Shown piece by piece: positions 61,333 to 64,000 of a DNA stretch of 64,000 nt (within the stretch, counting starts at the first letter, position 1; each line of letters starts with the position of its first letter). The notes beneath the pieces are model-generated. The model did no database searches and had not been told where the DNA came from. It saw only the letters and a list, made by a program, of their open reading frames with translations. Origin of the DNA: Cepaea nemoralis (Eukaryota; Mollusca; Gastropoda; Stylommatophora; Helicidae); contig JACEFZ010013229.1 in the NCBI GenBank assembly GCA_014155875.1, positions 70,001 through 134,000 on the forward strand, read 5' to 3'. The position numbers and the translations under genes are program-made.

Positions 61333-63535
61333 TCAATTAGTTGTCTTAAAGTGTCTAGTGCAGTCTGTACTGTTGGGCATGTAAAAAAAAATGTGGTCTT
61401 CTGTTTCTTGTATGTTTTGTCTACAGAGTTGACATGGTGATATTCGTTTTGACCTGTGTGCTTGTTTTTCGGAAGTAGGTGTCATGTTAAAGATCAAACG
61501 ATATGTAATTTCCCTCGCCTTGGGAGTTATGTTTGGGTTGTGGAGATTAGTAAATGTACATGTATAGTCTTGTATGTAGTATTTTTTCCCTCTTTTAATT
61601 CTAGCTTGTAGTGGGGGTGCTTGTTGTTTAACCAGGTATTTGTAGATTTGGTGTGTTGTCTGGTGTCGTAAGTGCTCACTCCCTCGGAGTGCTTTTATAC
61701 ATGTCTTATAGAATGCTGGTAGTGTTCCAAAGTAGTGTGGTATATTAAGATGTATTCTCCTAAGGTGTTGCAGTCTCATTTCTATATAGTAAAGTGCTAG
61801 TGGGTGTTGTTCTGGGTGACTAAGAATGTGTCCTATATGTTGGATTCTCAGCGCTTGAATCTTTGTGTATATTTTTTGCAGTGCTATTCCTCCTTGTTTC
61901 TTGTCCTGTATGAGTGCCTTATGCTGTATGCAGTAAATTGTGTTGCCTAAGATGAAACGTCTGATTTGCTTGTTGATGTCTGTGATTGTCTGTCTTGGAG
62001 GGTCTAGTACTGTAACTAAATATATAATTTTGGGAATAATGAAAGTGTTGACAATGATGCTCCTGCCGAAAATTGTAGATGTCTTGTACTTGTATCTGTG
62101 TAGCATGTCTATGATTTTTTGTGTGAGGTTTTGCCATGTTTGTGCGTGTATCTGTCTGGAGTTGCTGTGAAATGTGATGCCATATATCTTAATATTGTCT
62201 GTGGCTGTTAGGTCTGGAGGAAAATCGGCTTTATTCCTCCATTTTCCGAGACCCATTATATGTGATTTGTTTATGTTTAATTTTCCCCCACTCCCTTTAC
62301 CAAATTGTGTAAATGTATGGAGTATCTTTGTGATGGATGTTTTGTTGGCGGGGAAGAAAACGGTGTCATCTGCATATGCAAGCAACTCCCGTTCTCCTCC
62401 GCCTGGTATGAATGTGCCTGTGATGTTGGTGTCTTGTCTAATTGCTTCTAGTAGTGGTTCTAAAACCAGTACATATAGGAGTGGCGACAGAGGACATCCT
62501 TGTCTCACCGATCTTGTCAGCCGGAAACCTGCAGTGAGTGTGTGGTTAACCAACACCTTACTCTCAGGATTCTGGTACAGGATCTCTATCCCCCTCCTAA
62601 AGTATATTCCTAAGTTGCATTCTGTTAATGTCTTGTGTAGATAAGAGTGGGATATTCTGTCAAAGGCCTTCTCCTGGTCTAAGGACAAAAGGGAGGCTTG
62701 ACAGTCTTTCTCCTGTGTGTATGTGATGATGTCTCTAATGAAATGTGTGTGTTGGTGTATGTTTCTACGTGGTACTCCGCATTGTTGGTCAGGGTGTATG
62801 AGCTTTGGCATGTAGGGTCTAAGTTTCTGGGTCAGTGCCTTGGTAAGTATTTTATAGTCTGTGTTCAGAAGTGATATTGGTCTATAATTTTTCATCTGTG
62901 TTTTGTCTGTATTGTTTTTGGATATGAGTGCGATGTAAGACATGTTGCAGCTATCTGGTAGTTGTTGTTTATCAAAGGTGTCTTGATAGACTTTAAGAAG
63001 AAGACCACCTAAGATAGGCAAGAAGTGTTGGTAGAATTCTATCGTTAAACCGTCCGGTCCTGGTGTCTTGTCCTTGTTCATTTTGCTGAGTGCATTCGAT
63101 ATTTCAGCCAGTGTTAGTTCTGTGTCTAGTCTGTCTCTGTCTTCATCTGACAGCTTTTTACTATATTGTAGAAAATTGTCTTGTGTCTGTGTGTCTATTG
63201 TCTCTGCTGTAAACAGTTGAGTGTAGTATTGATTGAATGCTTCTGTTATTTGTGCTGGTTCTGTTTGCATATTACCTTGCATGTCTACTATTTTGCCTAT
63301 TTGTCTGCCACGCTGTATATTTTGTTCAATTGCCATGTATTGTTTACTGGGGGTCTCTTGTATGATTGTGTTGAGCTTTGTTCTCAGGAGAGCACCTAGA
63401 TATCTATGTTGTTCGTGCTGATCTAGCTGTTCCTCCAGTGTGTGTAAGTGTGGTGCATTGCTGTCTGTCTGTTGTGTCAGCTGTCTTTGTGTATGATGGA
63501 TGCTAGTTGCTGTGTTCTGCTTCGTATTGTATTTT
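61333..63535 (-). pseudogene. Reverse transcriptase of the L1/Tx1-like LINE
   Basis: The frame is open for about 730 codons; the first Met (63336) is internal to the protein. Counting from it, RT blocks are MNKDKTPGPDGLTIEFYQ (86), NYRPISLLNTDYKILTKAL (150), HPDQQCGVPRRNI (181), LLSLDQEKAFDR with catalytic D (216), SVRQGCPLSPLLYVLVLEPL (276) and LLAYADDTVFFPA (318-330). A thumb region with KIYGITFHS follows. Near the end CQLCRQNIQETEDHIFFYMP forms a CCHH-like finger seen in many LINEs. All RT catalytic residues are kept. A frame change at a T6 (A6 on the coding strand) near 63531-63536 separates it from the upstream part. Confidence 0.82.
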
Positions 63536-64000
63536 TTAATAAGTCCCAGTATTGTCTGATGTTATCAGTCGGTATGTGGTCGGTGTATATGTGTAAACGT
63601 TGTGTCATGTATTTTACGTATTTTTCATTCTTAAGAAGTGTGTTGTTAAATTTCCAATGGGGTGAACGTTTAAATGTTTGTGTGGTTATGTTGCTTGAAT
63701 TGATGTGTGCTAATATGGCTTATGGTCTGTGTACTGTAATGTCTCTTGTAGGTGCTGAGTGTTTATTATGTGGTGTGTTGCGGGTATATATATCCTATCT
63801 AATCTTCTTCCCGTGTGGTGTGTTTTATCTGTGTGTGTTATTTCTCGCTTATTTGGATGTTTGTGTCTGAATGTGTCTATTAAGGTGTGTGTGTCTAAAA
63901 TGTTTTGCAATGTCTCTAACTGGATTGTGCCTTCTCCGTTCGTTCTCCTTACCTGTGTCTTCATTTCTCCGCCTACTATATCCAGTGCCTGTAATACACA
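63531..64000 (-). pseudogene. Endonuclease C-terminus and linker of the same LINE (partial)
   Basis: The frame open from the edge to 63710 has LIDTFRHKHP and RRLDRIYIPATH, the last blocks of an L1-type APE endonuclease, and ends at YTDHKPY. A one-base shift there leads to INSSNITTQTFKRSPHWKFN and YVKYMTQRLHIYTD, the usual L1 linker (WKFNNTLL). This runs to the A6 run at 63531-63536. Two single-base shifts in homopolymer-like contexts are the only visible damage. Confidence 0.72.

Larger units (their letters stand above)
61081..64000 (-). mobile_element. L1/Tx1-like LINE running off the right edge
   Basis: One minus-strand element with endonuclease end, RT and C-terminal cysteine-histidine region, then a 3' region of about 250 bases. 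Its 5' part lies beyond position 64000. Its RT is of a different type from LINEs A-D (YADDTVFF with an L1-like thumb). Confidence 0.8.

Overview
The window is animal nuclear DNA, most likely from a gastropod mollusc. It is AT-rich and contains three broken seven-transmembrane receptors. Two have the layout of gastropod chemosensory-type class A receptors, and the third matches my memory of the 'chemosensory receptor A' pattern. The rest is mainly APE-type LINEs, tRNA-derived SINEs, Ty3/Gypsy-like gag-pro remnants, hAT, mariner, Tigger and Mutator-like DNA elements, long microsatellites and one large satellite. I found no intact host gene. Family names come from recognised motifs and memory, because no database search was possible.

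Layout. 1-663 is the 5' end of a minus-strand LINE (family A) that leaves the left edge. 2.8-6.9 kb holds a receptor pseudogene (3702-4911) damaged by a 79-bp tandem duplication and an 81-bp SINE, with a tRNA-SINE before it and a dated RNase H-LINE insertion after it. 8.0-10.7 kb is a decayed gag-pro element that keeps only the last codons of an RNase H. 11.4-14.4 kb holds two 5'-truncated LINEs and an 815-bp Tigger element. 15.0-20.9 kb is a 52-bp satellite followed by an (ATGT)n array. 22.8-23.9 kb (minus) is a second receptor with a single frameshift. 24.9-29.8 kb is a hAT element with an exact 8-bp target duplication. A nearly full-length family A LINE sits inside its (TA)n array, and a 145-bp SINE sits inside that LINE.

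30-43 kb is a nested LINE pile-up. LINE C is interrupted by another LINE and by a solo LTR. LINE B lies on the minus strand with its own small insertion. Two LINE B 5' ends lie head to head around a gutted mariner. A frameshifted relative of LINE A (A') and another LINE B-like piece follow. 43-46 kb carries two tRNA-type SINEs, a G30 tract and a 392-bp long-TIR element with a 10-bp target duplication. 46.7-50.0 kb is the third receptor, cut within the TM7 region by an internally deleted LINE A; its reading frame resumes exactly across the target duplication. 53.9-58.3 kb (minus) is a second gag-pro element of the same family as the one at 8 kb. 59.9-60.6 kb is a perfect trinucleotide array of about 222 units. 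61.1-64.0 kb (minus) is an L1/Tx1-like LINE running off the right edge.

The features do not form a pathway. The window reads as a record of successive insertions into a decaying chemoreceptor neighbourhood. Exact target duplications at eight or more sites let the order of several events be read directly.
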